In this document: positions 9,569 through 18,540 of the stretch, piece after piece | Position numbering within the stretch: the stretch's first letter is position 1 | Layout of the letters: each line of letters opens with the position of its first letter | Source of the DNA: JBALVT01 sp045110675 | GTDB taxonomy: Bacteria; Pseudomonadota; Gammaproteobacteria; Pseudomonadales; Halieaceae | Assembly: GCA_045110675.1 (NCBI GenBank) | Contig: JBGCGJ010000065.1 | Location: 1 to 64,000, forward strand | Reading direction: 5' to 3' | DNA length: 64,000 nt | Translations under genes and position numbers: made by a program | Notes under the pieces: generated by a model | What the model was told of the DNA's origin: nothing | What the model saw: only the letters and a program-made list of their open reading frames with translations | Databases searched by the model: none

Positions 9569-10812
9569 GTGATACTCAGAGCAGAAAAAAACCGATCCAC
9601 ACGGCCATGAATCAATTCGAGACCTTGGACAACTGCCTCCAAATAGGTAGCAGATCCGTAGTGGATATTGCCGCAGAAACTGGCGACGCGCCATTCTATG
9701 CCTATGATTTACAAGCCATGAGCACGACCGTCGCGACACTCAGAGAAGCAATGCCAAGTGGTTTGCATTTGCACTACGCTATGAAAGCCAATCCAATGCC
9801 AGAAGTGGTCGAGCACCTAGCCGGTCTTACTGATGGCCTGGACGTCGCATCTGCCCGCGAGTTGCGCGTCGCTCTTAGCACTGGCATAAACCCGCGCCTG
9901 ATCAGCTTTGCCGGGCCTGGAAAATCGGATGAAGATCTTGTGACGGCGATCGAAGGCGGTGTCATCATCAATATGGAATCCGAAAGGGAAATGGCGCGAA
10001 TTGCCGAAATTGCCCAGTCGAAAAATATACGCCCCCCAGTAGCGATTCGAGTCAATCCAGATTTTGAGCTCAAATCTTCGGGCATGAAAATGAGTGGGGG
10101 TCCAAAACCCTTTGGTGTAGACGCTGAACGCGTTCCAGATATGTTACGAGAACTAGCAAAGCTACCCTTGGAATTCATGGGCTTCCATATCTTCAGCGGC
10201 TCACAGAATTTGCGCCCGGAATCCATTATCGATGCGCAAAACAAAACCTTTGAACTGGCCTTTAGACTTGCTGAGGCTTCACCTTCGCCGGTGCAATGGT
10301 TAAACATTGGCGGTGGCTTGGGCGTTCCTTACTTTCCAGGGGAGCAGCGCATTGATTTGCAGGAGATATCGGAAAATCTCAGCCTATTACTAGCGGAATC
10401 CCAAAAAGTAATTCCAGAGGCCGAAATTGTTATGGAGTTGGGCAGATATCTGGTGGCAGAGTCAGGCGTGTATGTATGCCGCGTAATCGACAAAAAAGTG
10501 TCACGCGGACAAACATACCTGATTACCAACGGAGGGCTACATCATCATTTAGCCGCTTCGGGCAACTTTGGTCAGGTTATTAGAAAGAACTACCCAGTTT
10601 GTATCGGCAATCGGGTCGAGGGTGAAGATAAGGAAAATGTCAGTATCGTTGGTCCCTTATGCACGCCGCTTGATATTTTAGGAGACAAAATGGACCTCCC
10701 AAGAGCGGATGTTGGCGACCTAGTGGTAGTTTTCCAGTCTGGAGCCTATGGGTACACAGCCAGTCCCCACCTGTTCCTAAGTCATCCCGAACCCTCAGAA
10801 GTTGCAATCTAG
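9565..10812 (+). CDS. PLP-dependent decarboxylase, exosortase A system-associated
   Basis: A 415-residue fold-type III decarboxylase of the diaminopimelate/ornithine decarboxylase group (TIGR03099 type). The PLP lysine is in HYAMKANPMPEVV, a FAGPGKSDEDL segment follows, HIFSGSQN is near the middle, a glycine-rich NIGGGLGVPY binds phosphate, and GPLCTPLDILG and SGAYGYTASPHLFLSHP lie near the end. GTG at 9565 is chosen because it overlaps the ligase stop (GTGA) and has AGGAAG 7 bases upstream. ATG at 9607 would give 401 residues and is the main alternative. Together the pair probably makes and attaches an amine or amino-acid-derived group in the exosortase-linked pathway. Confidence 0.9.
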   Translation: MSDTQSRKKPIHTAMNQFETLDNCLQIGSRSVVDIAAETGDAPFYAYDLQAMSTTVATLREAMPSGLHLHYAMKANPMPEVVEHLAGLTDGLDVASARELRVALSTGINPRLISFAGPGKSDEDLVTAIEGGVIINMESEREMARIAEIAQSKNIRPPVAIRVNPDFELKSSGMKMSGGPKPFGVDAERVPDMLRELAKLPLEFMGFHIFSGSQNLRPESIIDAQNKTFELAFRLAEASPSPVQWLNIGGGLGVPYFPGEQRIDLQEISENLSLLLAESQKVIPEAEIVMELGRYLVAESGVYVCRVIDKKVSRGQTYLITNGGLHHHLAASGNFGQVIRKNYPVCIGNRVEGEDKENVSIVGPLCTPLDILGDKMDLPRADVGDLVVVFQSGAYGYTASPHLFLSHPEPSEVAI

Positions 10813-10879
10813 CCTACCTCCCCATTGTGAGAACCGGGTCACAGACTGACGCCGGATACCGATGCAAGTCCTAGACTCT

Positions 10880-10904
10880 GGCCACAATGAAGTATAATGT
10901 GGCC
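10880..10904. promoter_or_regulatory. Inverted repeat around a TATAAT box upstream of the sugar transferase
   Basis: GGCCACA (10880-10886) and TGTGGCC (10898-10904) form a 7-bp inverted repeat. A TATAAT sequence lies at 10893-10898 at the edge of the right arm. No convincing -35 box sits 16-18 bases upstream, so an activator-dependent promoter or an operator over a promoter is possible. It lies in the 211-base gap between the decarboxylase and the sugar transferase, which otherwise shows nothing recognisable. Confidence 0.3.
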
Positions 10905-11023
10905 TCATTCACAGTGAAGTATTTATGTGAATAATAATAAAAGCGTACGAATGGATTTTTGACACCAAGGTAAGTCCAAGCTACTCCCGATGGATATTGA
11001 CTGCATAAGGAAAGGGATTCGTT

Positions 11024-12430
11024 GTGGCGACGGCCAAAGTTTTTGACCATCACATACACTCAGCATACTTCCGGCTAGCGCTGGTAGACGCGTTGTTTCT
11101 ATTCGGGGCCTACTACCTCGGGGTATATCTGTACTTTATTCCCGAGCCCGATAGCGCAACACGCTTCGCTGATGGCGTATCAACCAGAGCCTCCATATTC
11201 GCTGGAATTGGGGTGATATCTCTGTTCGCTATGGGTTTGTATCAACCGACCATGCGAGAGGGTGCCAGCGGGATCGTTTTACGGATCGCCGGAGCCTTCG
11301 TCCTGATCGTTCTGATAATGTCCTCTATCTTCTACGTGATGCCAAACTTCCATCTGTGGCGTGGCAACTTTTTCTACACGCTGGCAGTATCCTTCGTAGC
11401 TTGTCTGGCCACTCGAGTTGCGTTCACCAGAATCATCGATAGAGAGCAACTCAAGCGACGCGTCCTGGTTTACGGCGCAGGCAAAGCTGCTAGTGCGATT
11501 ACCACCACAATGCGCCGCAAATCTGACCGCCAAGGTTTTACGATTGTCGGATACATCAAGGTCGGAAACGAAGAGCCTCAAATAGGCGATGAGCCCATTG
11601 TTGAGCCAGATCAATCCCTGCTGGAATACACTCGCAGTATGGACATCGATCTCATAGTGATGGCCCTGGATGACAAGCGAGCGAGAACTCCCATCGGAGA
11701 ACTCGTCGATTGCCGTTTAAGCGGTGTCGAGGTCGTCGACCTCGTGAACTTTTTCGAACAGGAGGCCGGAAAGATTCTGGTGGATTTTGTCAGCCAGGGC
11801 TGGCTGGTCTATTCCACCGGCTTCAATGCCAGCGCCACGTCTCGAGTGGGCAAACGCTGTTTTGATGTTTTGAGCAGTTTCCTTCTTCTCATGGCCGCCT
11901 GGCCCGTCATGTTGGTCACTGTGGTCGCTATCTGGCTGGAAGATGGTTTTGGTGCACCGGTGTTGTTTAGACAAAGCCGAGTAGGAGAGCACGGAAAAAA
12001 TTTTGAGGTACTAAAATTCAGAAGCATGACCGTAGACGCCGAAGGCGACGGTAAAGCCGTTTGGGCAACAACTAACGATTCACGAGTAACGCGCGTAGGA
12101 AACTTCATTCGCAAGGTTCGAATCGATGAATTACCGCAAATAATTAATGTACTCTCCGGCGATATGGCCTTCATAGGTCCGCGCCCCGAGAGGCCCGAAT
12201 TTGTCAAAGAACTCGCAGACCAGATCCCATTTTACGATGTGCGCCACGGCGTAAAACCGGGTATTACCGGCTGGGCTCAACTGTCCTATCCCTACGGCGC
12301 CAGCGTCGACGACGCCAAACAGAAACTACAGTTTGACCTGTACTACGTGAAAAATCACAGCCTGTTTCTGGACTTCATGATTCTATTGAATACCGTCGAA
12401 GTGGTGCTTTTCGGCAAGGGTGCCAGGTAG
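11024..12430 (+). CDS. Polyprenyl-phosphate sugar-1-phosphate transferase, PEP-CTERM system-associated (EpsB-like)
   Basis: A 468-residue membrane enzyme that starts polysaccharide synthesis by moving a sugar-1-phosphate from a nucleotide sugar to undecaprenyl phosphate. Four or so N-terminal membrane segments (residues 15-130) precede a nucleotide-binding-like domain (VLVYGAGKAASAI near 145). The C-terminal catalytic domain then shows KRCFDVL, another membrane segment, LKFRSMTVDAEG, RKVRIDELPQ, FIGPRPERPEF and KPGITGWAQL. This is the TIGR03013/PEP-CTERM layout. GTG at 11024 follows a GGGA site after AAGGA. No enzyme for later glycosyl steps is in the window, so the rest of the EPS cluster lies elsewhere, probably to the left. 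Confidence 0.92.
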   Translation: MATAKVFDHHIHSAYFRLALVDALFLFGAYYLGVYLYFIPEPDSATRFADGVSTRASIFAGIGVISLFAMGLYQPTMREGASGIVLRIAGAFVLIVLIMSSIFYVMPNFHLWRGNFFYTLAVSFVACLATRVAFTRIIDREQLKRRVLVYGAGKAASAITTTMRRKSDRQGFTIVGYIKVGNEEPQIGDEPIVEPDQSLLEYTRSMDIDLIVMALDDKRARTPIGELVDCRLSGVEVVDLVNFFEQEAGKILVDFVSQGWLVYSTGFNASATSRVGKRCFDVLSSFLLLMAAWPVMLVTVVAIWLEDGFGAPVLFRQSRVGEHGKNFEVLKFRSMTVDAEGDGKAVWATTNDSRVTRVGNFIRKVRIDELPQIINVLSGDMAFIGPRPERPEFVKELADQIPFYDVRHGVKPGITGWAQLSYPYGASVDDAKQKLQFDLYYVKNHSLFLDFMILLNTVEVVLFGKGAR

Positions 12431-12623
12431 CTCTGAGCGCGCTCCAAAACGGGAAAGTGTCAGAAAAAATTACATTCTCAGTTGTTGCCCGCTACAGGCC
12501 GATATATGATAGTGCCAACTAGTTGTTAAATAACGAAAATAAAAACTGGCTCATTTATTGCATTCCAGACGCAATAAGGCGAATTTCCTTAATTCGCACC
12601 GGATAACGGGGTTAAAAAAAGCA

Positions 12624-12893
12624 ATGAACACGGTTCTTCTGATACTGGGTGTATTGGGTTTTGGGGCAGTTGTGATTTCTGCCTATGTTTTCACGGTCGC
12701 CGCTAGAAACTATGTATCGGATGATGACAGTAGCGAAGCATCCTTATCTCACACTTCGCACTCAAACAAGTATATTCCCCGTGCGCAATCTGATCGGCGG
12801 CAGATACCAGCCACTTCGTTTCCGATCACAGTAAACGGCATCACTATCAATAGTGATCGAAGAAAACTGCCAGACCGCCGTTTATTGGCCTGA
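12624..12893 (+). CDS. Small single-span membrane protein with DRR motifs, unknown function
   Basis: An 89-residue protein. An N-terminal membrane segment (LLILGVLGFGAVVISAYVFTV, about residues 4-24) is followed by a polar, Ser-rich and His-containing tail with SDRRQIP, SDRRKLP and a final DRRLLA. ATG at 12624 is chosen over an upstream in-frame start because it begins the membrane segment and follows GGGGTT. A 7-bp inverted repeat (GCGAATT at 12579-12585, AATTCGC at 12591-12597) lies just upstream. It is 193 bases after the sugar transferase on the same strand and may be a separate unit. I do not recognise a family. Confidence 0.6.
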   Translation: MNTVLLILGVLGFGAVVISAYVFTVAARNYVSDDDSSEASLSHTSHSNKYIPRAQSDRRQIPATSFPITVNGITINSDRRKLPDRRLLA

Positions 12894-12946
12894 GCCAAAG
12901 TGGTGGTCAATTCCTTGAAAAATATCCCTCGTAGAGTCGTCTAAGA

Positions 12947-13201
12947 CTAGCTTTCGGCTGTTTTCTTGTAGTTCTGAACCCGCTTCAAAGTTCCCCCATA
13001 AGCTTCAATCACTTTTTGGACACCCTTGTCGGACAAAACACCGTCGTTACCGGCAATAGCATAAGTGGCATAAAAAGCGGAAGCAGACATCATTGCCGCG
13101 GAAACGACCTCTTTCGATTCACCTTCTTCTTTGAGGGTGTTTCCCAACTCTATAAAGCGAGTGGTTAATCGCTGCAACTGTTCATTTTGATCTTCAGCCA
13201 T
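12947..13201 (-). CDS. Small helical protein, possibly DUF3144 family
   Basis: An 84-residue protein predicted to be all helical and soluble. FIELGNTLKEEGESKEVVSA and the Ala-rich SAAMMSASAFYATYAIAG resemble the short DUF3144 proteins in length and pattern, but this is from memory and not certain. ATG at 13201 has AAGGA 8 bases upstream. It follows the catabolic operon on the same strand, separated by a strong hairpin, so it is probably a separate gene. No function is known. Confidence 0.6.
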   Translation of the reverse strand: MAEDQNEQLQRLTTRFIELGNTLKEEGESKEVVSAAMMSASAFYATYAIAGNDGVLSDKGVQKVIEAYGGTLKRVQNYKKTAES

Positions 13202-13254
13202 AGCCGGTGTCCTTTTGTGGATTTTTAAAACGGCGGGATTCTAACATCTCCGTC

Positions 13255-13288
13255 GGGATATTTGCCAAACGTCAAAGGGCAATATCCC
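13255..13288 (-). other. Strong hairpin downstream of the eight-gene operon
   Basis: GGGATATTTGCC (13255-13266) and GGCAATATCCC (13278-13288) pair over 11 bp with one bulged T and an 11-base loop. It lies 35 bases past the stop of the last operon gene. A T-run lies before the stem rather than after it on the minus strand, so it is not a classic terminator. It could stabilise the 3' end of the operon RNA or form a structured leader of the small gene at 12947-13201. Confidence 0.45.
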
Positions 13289-13322
13289 TGATAAAAAAGC
13301 CTTGTTAGTTAAAAATGGCCGC

Positions 13323-14078
13323 CTAAAACTTTGGCAGCTGTCCCATGTGCTGACCACCTGACAAATCGAGTAATTGGCCATTAACAAAACCCGACCGATC
13401 GCTATCAGCTAAAAACAAGGCGGCCTGGGCCATGTCATCCAAGGTACCCATTCTTCCGGCGGGTGTCGCATTGATATGTGCCTCAATAATGGGGTCCATA
13501 CCGAAAAAGGCTTCGGTCATATCGGTCTGGATCAACCCGGCCGCTATCGAGTTAAAACGGACTTTCTTTTCCGCATACTCGACAGCGGCTACCTTAATCG
13601 CATAATCCATACCAGCGCGCGCCGTGGCATAAGTCGCCAGGCCAGCTCCAGGTAGACGAGCCGTTAAAGACGACACCGTGATGACCGAACCGCCATTGTC
13701 CATCGCCGCCGCCGCATGTTTAAAGAACAACATAGCCCCAATCACACTGAGTTCCAGTGTCGGGCGCATGGACTCCGCGGTCAATTCTGCGATCAATCCA
13801 GCGTGATGCATACCGGAGGAATTCACGGCGATATCCACGCTGCCATATTGCGTTTTCGCACTCTCGAACAAGCGCTCAATTTGTGCCTCGTCAGTCATGT
13901 CACATGCGACCGCCAAACCACCGATCTCTTGCGCTAATGCGTTCAGTGGTTCAGCGCGACGTGCCGAAACAACCACATTGGCCCCCTCAGCTGCCAGTAT
14001 TCTTGCTATTGCGGTGCCAAAATTACTCGTTCCAGAAGCGCCCACGATGACCGCTGTCTTGCCTGCTAAAGTACCCAT
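13323..14078 (-). CDS. SDR-family oxidoreductase with Lys-to-Arg change at the active site
   Basis: A 251-residue classical SDR. The cofactor site is GASGTSNFGTAIAR (residues 13-26), with NSSGMH in place of the usual NNAG, VSSLTAR carrying the catalytic Ser, and then YATAR where YxxxK is expected, so the catalytic Lys is replaced by Arg. The C-terminal DLSGGQH segment is typical. It is the last gene of the eight-gene operon, 81 bases after its neighbour. Because the Lys orients cofactor and lowers the Tyr pKa, activity may be altered or the role may be different from dehydrogenation. The ATG has a GGGAA site. Confidence 0.88.
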   Translation of the reverse strand: MGTLAGKTAVIVGASGTSNFGTAIARILAAEGANVVVSARRAEPLNALAQEIGGLAVACDMTDEAQIERLFESAKTQYGSVDIAVNSSGMHHAGLIAELTAESMRPTLELSVIGAMLFFKHAAAAMDNGGSVITVSSLTARLPGAGLATYATARAGMDYAIKVAAVEYAEKKVRFNSIAAGLIQTDMTEAFFGMDPIIEAHINATPAGRMGTLDDMAQAALFLADSDRSGFVNGQLLDLSGGQHMGQLPKF

Positions 14079-14159
14079 AGTCTTCTATTCCCCAGTTCTA
14101 AGTGAAAGTGAAAGTTTCAGTGTGATATCCAATGAACCCACTGTTGTCGATGTAATGTT

Positions 14160-15080
14160 CTAAGGTTCGTACCCCGTTAACGACGCGCTGACACGCCAAA
14201 GATCCGCACAGGCCTTATCGCTGGCAGCGAGCTTGTGTTGCGCCTTCACCTCATTGCAGTGATTGAAGTAAAGCCCTCCCCTATTCTGATATTGCGGAGC
14301 CGTCGCCACATAAATGCTGGTGGCAGCGCCCTGTGGTATGGATTTCATAAAGGGCATGGCGAGCACACCTACCGCCATCATCAGTGGGCTTTGATCTCTT
14401 GCCAATTCGGTCCCAATGACCCCGGGATGAAGAGCGTTGGCCACAATCCCCTCTTCGGTATAGCGTCCATTAAACTCCCTGGCGAACATCAGGTTCATCA
14501 GCTTGGAATCGCCATAGGATTTCATGCCACTGAATTTTCGCTCCTGCCAGTTTAGATCGTGTAAGTTTTCTGTTAGCGACGCGGCCATCATCGCAGCGGA
14601 TGACACCATTACCACTCTAGCACCACCCGCAGCGCGCAATGGTTCGAGCAATAGATTGGTAAAAAGAAAATGCGCTAAGTGATTGATGCCGAGATGCGCT
14701 TCGAAGGCATCTTCTGTTCTCCGTTCCATGGGTATCATAATGCCAGCGTTATTGATTAGTATATGTAGTGGCTTGTTCAGAGCTACAAAGTCGCTGGCCG
14801 ATTTGCGGACAGCCGCCAGGGAGTTCATATCCAGTTTCAGAAGCTCTAATTGCTCCGTGGAAATAGCGCCGCCGGAGCTGCCAACAATGTCAGACCTGGC
14901 GGCTTCGGCTTTGTGCATATCCCGACAGGCCATGGTGACAGTCGCGCCTCGAAGCGCCAACACCCTGGCTGTTTCCTTTCCCAGCCCGGTATTTGCCCCA
15001 GTCACCAGGGCATGTTTTCCCGCTAGGTCCACACCCTCACTGGCCTGTTCCGCTGTCGTTTTTCGATTCAATTTGGACAT
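14160..15080 (-). CDS. SDR-family oxidoreductase, retinol dehydrogenase/WW-oxidoreductase-like
   Basis: A 306-residue SDR. TGANTGLGKETAR is the cofactor loop, CRD marks likely NADP preference, NNAGIM follows, then VSSAAM with catalytic Ser and YGDSKLMN with Tyr and Lys. The longer C-terminal part and the motif spacing resemble retinol-dehydrogenase-type SDRs, which act on hydrophobic alcohols and aldehydes. ATG at 15080 is preferred over one at 15155, because the longer form would overlap the upstream oxygenase gene and adds non-family sequence. Being next to a carotenoid-oxygenase-family gene, it may handle the aldehyde or alcohol product. That link is inference. Confidence 0.87.
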   Translation of the reverse strand: MSKLNRKTTAEQASEGVDLAGKHALVTGANTGLGKETARVLALRGATVTMACRDMHKAEAARSDIVGSSGGAISTEQLELLKLDMNSLAAVRKSASDFVALNKPLHILINNAGIMIPMERRTEDAFEAHLGINHLAHFLFTNLLLEPLRAAGGARVVMVSSAAMMAASLTENLHDLNWQERKFSGMKSYGDSKLMNLMFAREFNGRYTEEGIVANALHPGVIGTELARDQSPLMMAVGVLAMPFMKSIPQGAATSIYVATAPQYQNRGGLYFNHCNEVKAQHKLAASDKACADLWRVSASLTGYEP

Positions 15081-15130
15081 TACCCTGTTCCCTGTCCGCT
15101 CTGGTTTTTTACCGCCTATACAGCCGCAAT

Positions 15131-16576
15131 TTACAAATATTGCTCCGGCACCCAAAGGCCGTGGAAGCCTACCGGAACACGTACGGGAAGCTTTACTTTG
15201 GCGAGTGGCCCAGCGGAAATATTGTCAGCAGGCAGTATCCACAGGTCACTGGTGTGCGTGCTGGGTTCATAAACAAAACTCAAAACAAAGCCGTCATCTT
15301 CAGCGCTGGCACTTTCACTGGCGACAAAAAATGGCTCTGCTGGTGCAACGCGGTCTGGAAGATTCAAACGCTGGGTATCACCGCTTTGCATATCGAACTT
15401 GATAATACCCTGGGCTCCATCGTAATCGACGTGTCCGTCTTTGGTGCCCGTAGCAAGTGCGTAACTGTAGCGATAGTCACGGCCCCATTGAGATCGATTG
15501 ATCTGTGGAAACTCCATGGCCTGCTCATGGACACGCGTGACGGACGAGGCGCCTGTTTTTCGGTTCATGGTAAAGCGACTTAAATAGGCTGGATGATTAA
15601 AATCACCAGAACCCTTCACCCACAGAGAATCGTAGCGCGCAGCATCGAGCACGAGTTCATCATCCCGTTCAAAAGCATTCTGGGTATGAAAGACAAAACA
15701 CCTTGGCACATCAAACCACTGCACGTCGCCGGCGCTACCATTTTTGGGAAACACACCCATACGACAGACCGCATCCGAATCCCAGCCAAAGGGAAATGGG
15801 TCCAGGGTGACCGCCTTGAACAGCGAGAATAAAACGGGCAATTCCATAAAAATAACGTAGTTTTCGGTCATCGCAAAATCGTGCATCATTGCCGGACCAT
15901 TAGTTTCCAGCGCCACCGATTTTATCAACTCGCCCGCTGCGTTTGCCTGGTGATAGGTCAGGTAGGGTTTAAACACACCGTAACCAAAAAAATGCATGAT
16001 GCCGGTTGCAGGGTCGATTTTCGGATGCGCCGTCATGGCGGTCTGCAATTTATTCTGATAACTGGCCAAGCCTATGGTGGACAGATCCTCGGGATTTATC
16101 TCATAGCCCCAACCCGCTTCGCCGAGGGACAGCAATTTGCCACCGTGGTGAATGAGGGAGACATTGCTTTGATTAGAGTCCAGCGCCGGGGGCTCTAACA
16201 GTACGCCGGGCTCCTTATACAGCATGGGCGTTTGTACATAACGATTCCGGTACCAGCTAGCCCTCCCCTTTTCAAAACGAACGCCATGGAGCATGCCATC
16301 GCCCATAAAAAAATGGTCGCTGTCTCCCTGCCAGGCATTTGGGCCGTTGCGCACATAAAGACCACTTAATTCCGGTGGAATGTTGCCTTCGACCTGTAAC
16401 CTAGATTCGGTTACTTCCTTGGAGACTGGCGGGTAATTGCCTTCTCGCCAGAACTCAGGGTTTTCGGGAGTATTGTATTGATCTGAACACCCGGTCAACG
16501 CCGATGATGTCGCAGCTCCAACCAGACCGCAGCCGGAATACTTAATAAACGTTCTTCGCTCAATTGCGTTTTTCAC
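15131..16576 (-). CDS. Carotenoid oxygenase (RPE65/CCD family), Tat-exported lipoprotein
   Basis: A 481-residue non-heme iron dioxygenase of the carotenoid/stilbene cleavage family. The four iron-binding His are in recognisable blocks: TAHPKIDP (H184), MHDFAMTENY (H232), VFHTQN (H297) and GFHGLW (H472), and the N-terminal GLYVRNGPN and GDGMLHG are typical. The family splits C=C bonds of carotenoids, apocarotenoids or lignostilbenes with O2. The N-terminus is unusual, with a twin-arginine motif (ERRTFIK, R7-R8) followed by a lipobox LTGC at C30. The protein is therefore probably folded with iron in the cytoplasm, exported and lipid-anchored. GTG at 16576 has GGGAG 7 bases upstream. Confidence 0.93.
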   Translation of the reverse strand: MKNAIERRTFIKYSGCGLVGAATSSALTGCSDQYNTPENPEFWREGNYPPVSKEVTESRLQVEGNIPPELSGLYVRNGPNAWQGDSDHFFMGDGMLHGVRFEKGRASWYRNRYVQTPMLYKEPGVLLEPPALDSNQSNVSLIHHGGKLLSLGEAGWGYEINPEDLSTIGLASYQNKLQTAMTAHPKIDPATGIMHFFGYGVFKPYLTYHQANAAGELIKSVALETNGPAMMHDFAMTENYVIFMELPVLFSLFKAVTLDPFPFGWDSDAVCRMGVFPKNGSAGDVQWFDVPRCFVFHTQNAFERDDELVLDAARYDSLWVKGSGDFNHPAYLSRFTMNRKTGASSVTRVHEQAMEFPQINRSQWGRDYRYSYALATGTKDGHVDYDGAQGIIKFDMQSGDTQRLNLPDRVAPAEPFFVASESASAEDDGFVLSFVYEPSTHTSDLWILPADNISAGPLAKVKLPVRVPVGFHGLWVPEQYL

Positions 16577-16621
16577 GTTGCTACTCCCACGTAGCGCTCT
16601 TCCAAGGATAAGATTCGACCA

Positions 16622-17626
16622 CTATAACCTGACCATTTGCTTACCCGTATTGAGGCCACGAAAGAGGCGAATAATTGCCTCCGGCGTTTTCTCGAAACCC
16701 TCAAGTATATCTTCAGCGTGCTTCATACTCCCATCTCGCAAATAGCCACTGAGGGTTTGCACCGCTTTGGGAAAAAGATGGGAAAAATCCGATAACACAA
16801 AACCCGTCATTGAGGCATTGCGGTAAATGAGATTGAAATAATTGGCGGGTCCCGCTAGCGCCCCTGTCGCGTTGTAACGGGAAATTCCACCGCAAAGGAC
16901 AATGCGAGCCTGTTTCGCCAAATTGTTCAGTGCAACATCGAGGATCTCTCCACCAACATTATCCCAGTAAATATTCAGCCCTTTAGGGCAAAGCTCTCTG
17001 ACTCTGGCGGCGACACTCTCATCTTTATAGTTTATAGCGCCATCGAAACCGAGCTCGTCGATCAACCATTCGCATTTCTGCGCAGAACCTGCCGTACCTA
17101 TGACTTTACAGCCCGCCAACTTCGCCAATTGGCCCGCAGTTGAACCTGTCGCACCGGCCGCCCCGGAAACCAAGACAACATCGCCTTCGTTGGGCTTGCC
17201 TATCGCTTTCATCCCGCAGTAAGCGGTCATGCCCGTTAATCCGAGCACCCCGAGGTGGGTAGGTGAATCTATATCGGGTTCGACCGGTGTCAGGGGAAAA
17301 CTTTTTCCATCTGTTACCGCATATTCTTGCATCCCAAACATTCCGCTGAATCGCGAACCCACCGGATATTTCGAATTATTTGATTCGACTACGCAAGCCA
17401 CGCCGGAAGCTCGCATTAGATCCCCAATCTGAAGCGGAGCTACATAGCTGGCGCGATCTTCCATCCATCCACGCATAGCCGGCTCTACAGCAATATACTC
17501 AACCCTGAACAGCGCTTGGTTCTCACCCGGCGCAGGCATCGGTGTCTCAGCGTACAGAAGGTCGCTTTCCTTCACTTCACCCACTGGCCGCGCATTCAAC
17601 AAAAACTGTCTATTCATCGAGCTCAT
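16622..17626 (-). CDS. NADP-dependent medium-chain oxidoreductase (CurA/prostaglandin reductase-like)
   Basis: A 334-residue zinc-independent MDR protein. Blocks seen are NRQFLLNARPVG at the start, the AVEPAMRGWM segment, VSGAAGATGSTAGQLAK for NADPH, AGSAQKCEW near it, and NYFNLIYRNASMTGF. The leukotriene/prostaglandin reductase and curcumin reductase families share this layout and reduce alpha,beta-unsaturated ketones or aldehydes. Located between an SDR and the carotenoid-oxygenase gene, it probably reduces an enone intermediate of the pathway. The ATG has GGGG 9 bases upstream. Confidence 0.9.
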   Translation of the reverse strand: MSSMNRQFLLNARPVGEVKESDLLYAETPMPAPGENQALFRVEYIAVEPAMRGWMEDRASYVAPLQIGDLMRASGVACVVESNNSKYPVGSRFSGMFGMQEYAVTDGKSFPLTPVEPDIDSPTHLGVLGLTGMTAYCGMKAIGKPNEGDVVLVSGAAGATGSTAGQLAKLAGCKVIGTAGSAQKCEWLIDELGFDGAINYKDESVAARVRELCPKGLNIYWDNVGGEILDVALNNLAKQARIVLCGGISRYNATGALAGPANYFNLIYRNASMTGFVLSDFSHLFPKAVQTLSGYLRDGSMKHAEDILEGFEKTPEAIIRLFRGLNTGKQMVRL

Positions 17627-17729
17627 AGGTTGTTCCCCTAAATGTGTTTAATATTTTACGAACGGCAAACAGCTTTGACACCTACTCAGAACTCATAGAA
17701 AAACGAGTGGAAATTCAAATCAGCTTTAC

Positions 17730-18506
17730 CTAAAGATCGGAAAGAACATGGCCGCCGTCGATGGTTATTGTAGAGCCTGTCATCAGTGAGCCAGCATCAG
17801 ATGCCAACAGCAGCAGCGGCCCGTTAAGTTCATGCAAAGACCCCGTGCGCCGTTGCGGAATACGCTGAATCAGCGCCTGCCCATCCTCAGTTTTAAACCA
17901 TTCACCGTTCAGTTCAGTACTGAAATAACCGGGACACATGGCGTTCACGCGAATGTTATAACGCGCAAATTCGAGTGCCGTGGCTTTAGTAAACTGAACG
18001 ACTGCCGATTTTGAGGCAGCGTAGTTGGTGAGCGCTTTTTGAACGCGTTCAGCCAAAATTGATGCAATGTTAACAATGCTGCCACCTTGCTCAGCCGCAA
18101 CCAATCGCCGTCCGGCCTCTCGCGTTACATACATAACCCCATTGAGATTGGTATCGATGACTTTCAACCAATCATCGTCATCGAGGTCCAGCAGAGGTTT
18201 TGGGATTGTGATTCCCGCATTGTTGATAACGACATTGACAATACCAAAGGACTTTTCAGCTTCGTCGAAGGCATTTTTAACGCTGGCGCTATTGGTGACA
18301 TCCATTGTGACTGCGATGGCCTGCCCACCGGATTCGCAGATAGTGTCACAAGCAGCTTGTATTCGATCCGTACGTCTAGCGGCCAAAACGACCTTCGCTC
18401 CTGCTTGGGCAAGCACGGATGCGAAGTGTTCACCAAAACCACTGGAGGCTCCAGTCACCAGGGCCACTTTGCCATCTAACAAGAAGGGCTGTAATAGTTC
18501 GTTCAT
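17730..18506 (-). CDS. SDR-family oxidoreductase
   Basis: A 258-residue classical SDR with all key residues: TGASSGFGEHFA (cofactor loop), AARRTDR (Arg pair suggests NADP), NNAGIT, IVNIASI with catalytic Ser, NYAASKSAV with Tyr and Lys, and a C-terminal ITIDGGH. The family oxidises or reduces secondary alcohols and ketones. It lies 34 bases after the thiolase-like gene and 103 bases before the MDR gene in the same operon, consistent with a beta-hydroxyacyl or ring alcohol step. Confidence 0.9.
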   Translation of the reverse strand: MNELLQPFLLDGKVALVTGASSGFGEHFASVLAQAGAKVVLAARRTDRIQAACDTICESGGQAIAVTMDVTNSASVKNAFDEAEKSFGIVNVVINNAGITIPKPLLDLDDDDWLKVIDTNLNGVMYVTREAGRRLVAAEQGGSIVNIASILAERVQKALTNYAASKSAVVQFTKATALEFARYNIRVNAMCPGYFSTELNGEWFKTEDGQALIQRIPQRRTGSLHELNGPLLLLASDAGSLMTGSTITIDGGHVLSDL

Positions 18507-18540
18507 TGTTTTAATCCCCGAGCATCGAACCGATGGAACA

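Noticed and set aside
13255..13288. Hairpin as a classic terminator of the main operon
   Set aside because: The T-run is before, not after, the stem in the direction of transcription, so it was listed only as a hairpin.
14683..15583. Plus-strand open frames of about 196-239 residues
   Set aside because: They lie wholly opposite an SDR and a carotenoid-oxygenase gene that have clear motifs, and carry no recognisable domain.
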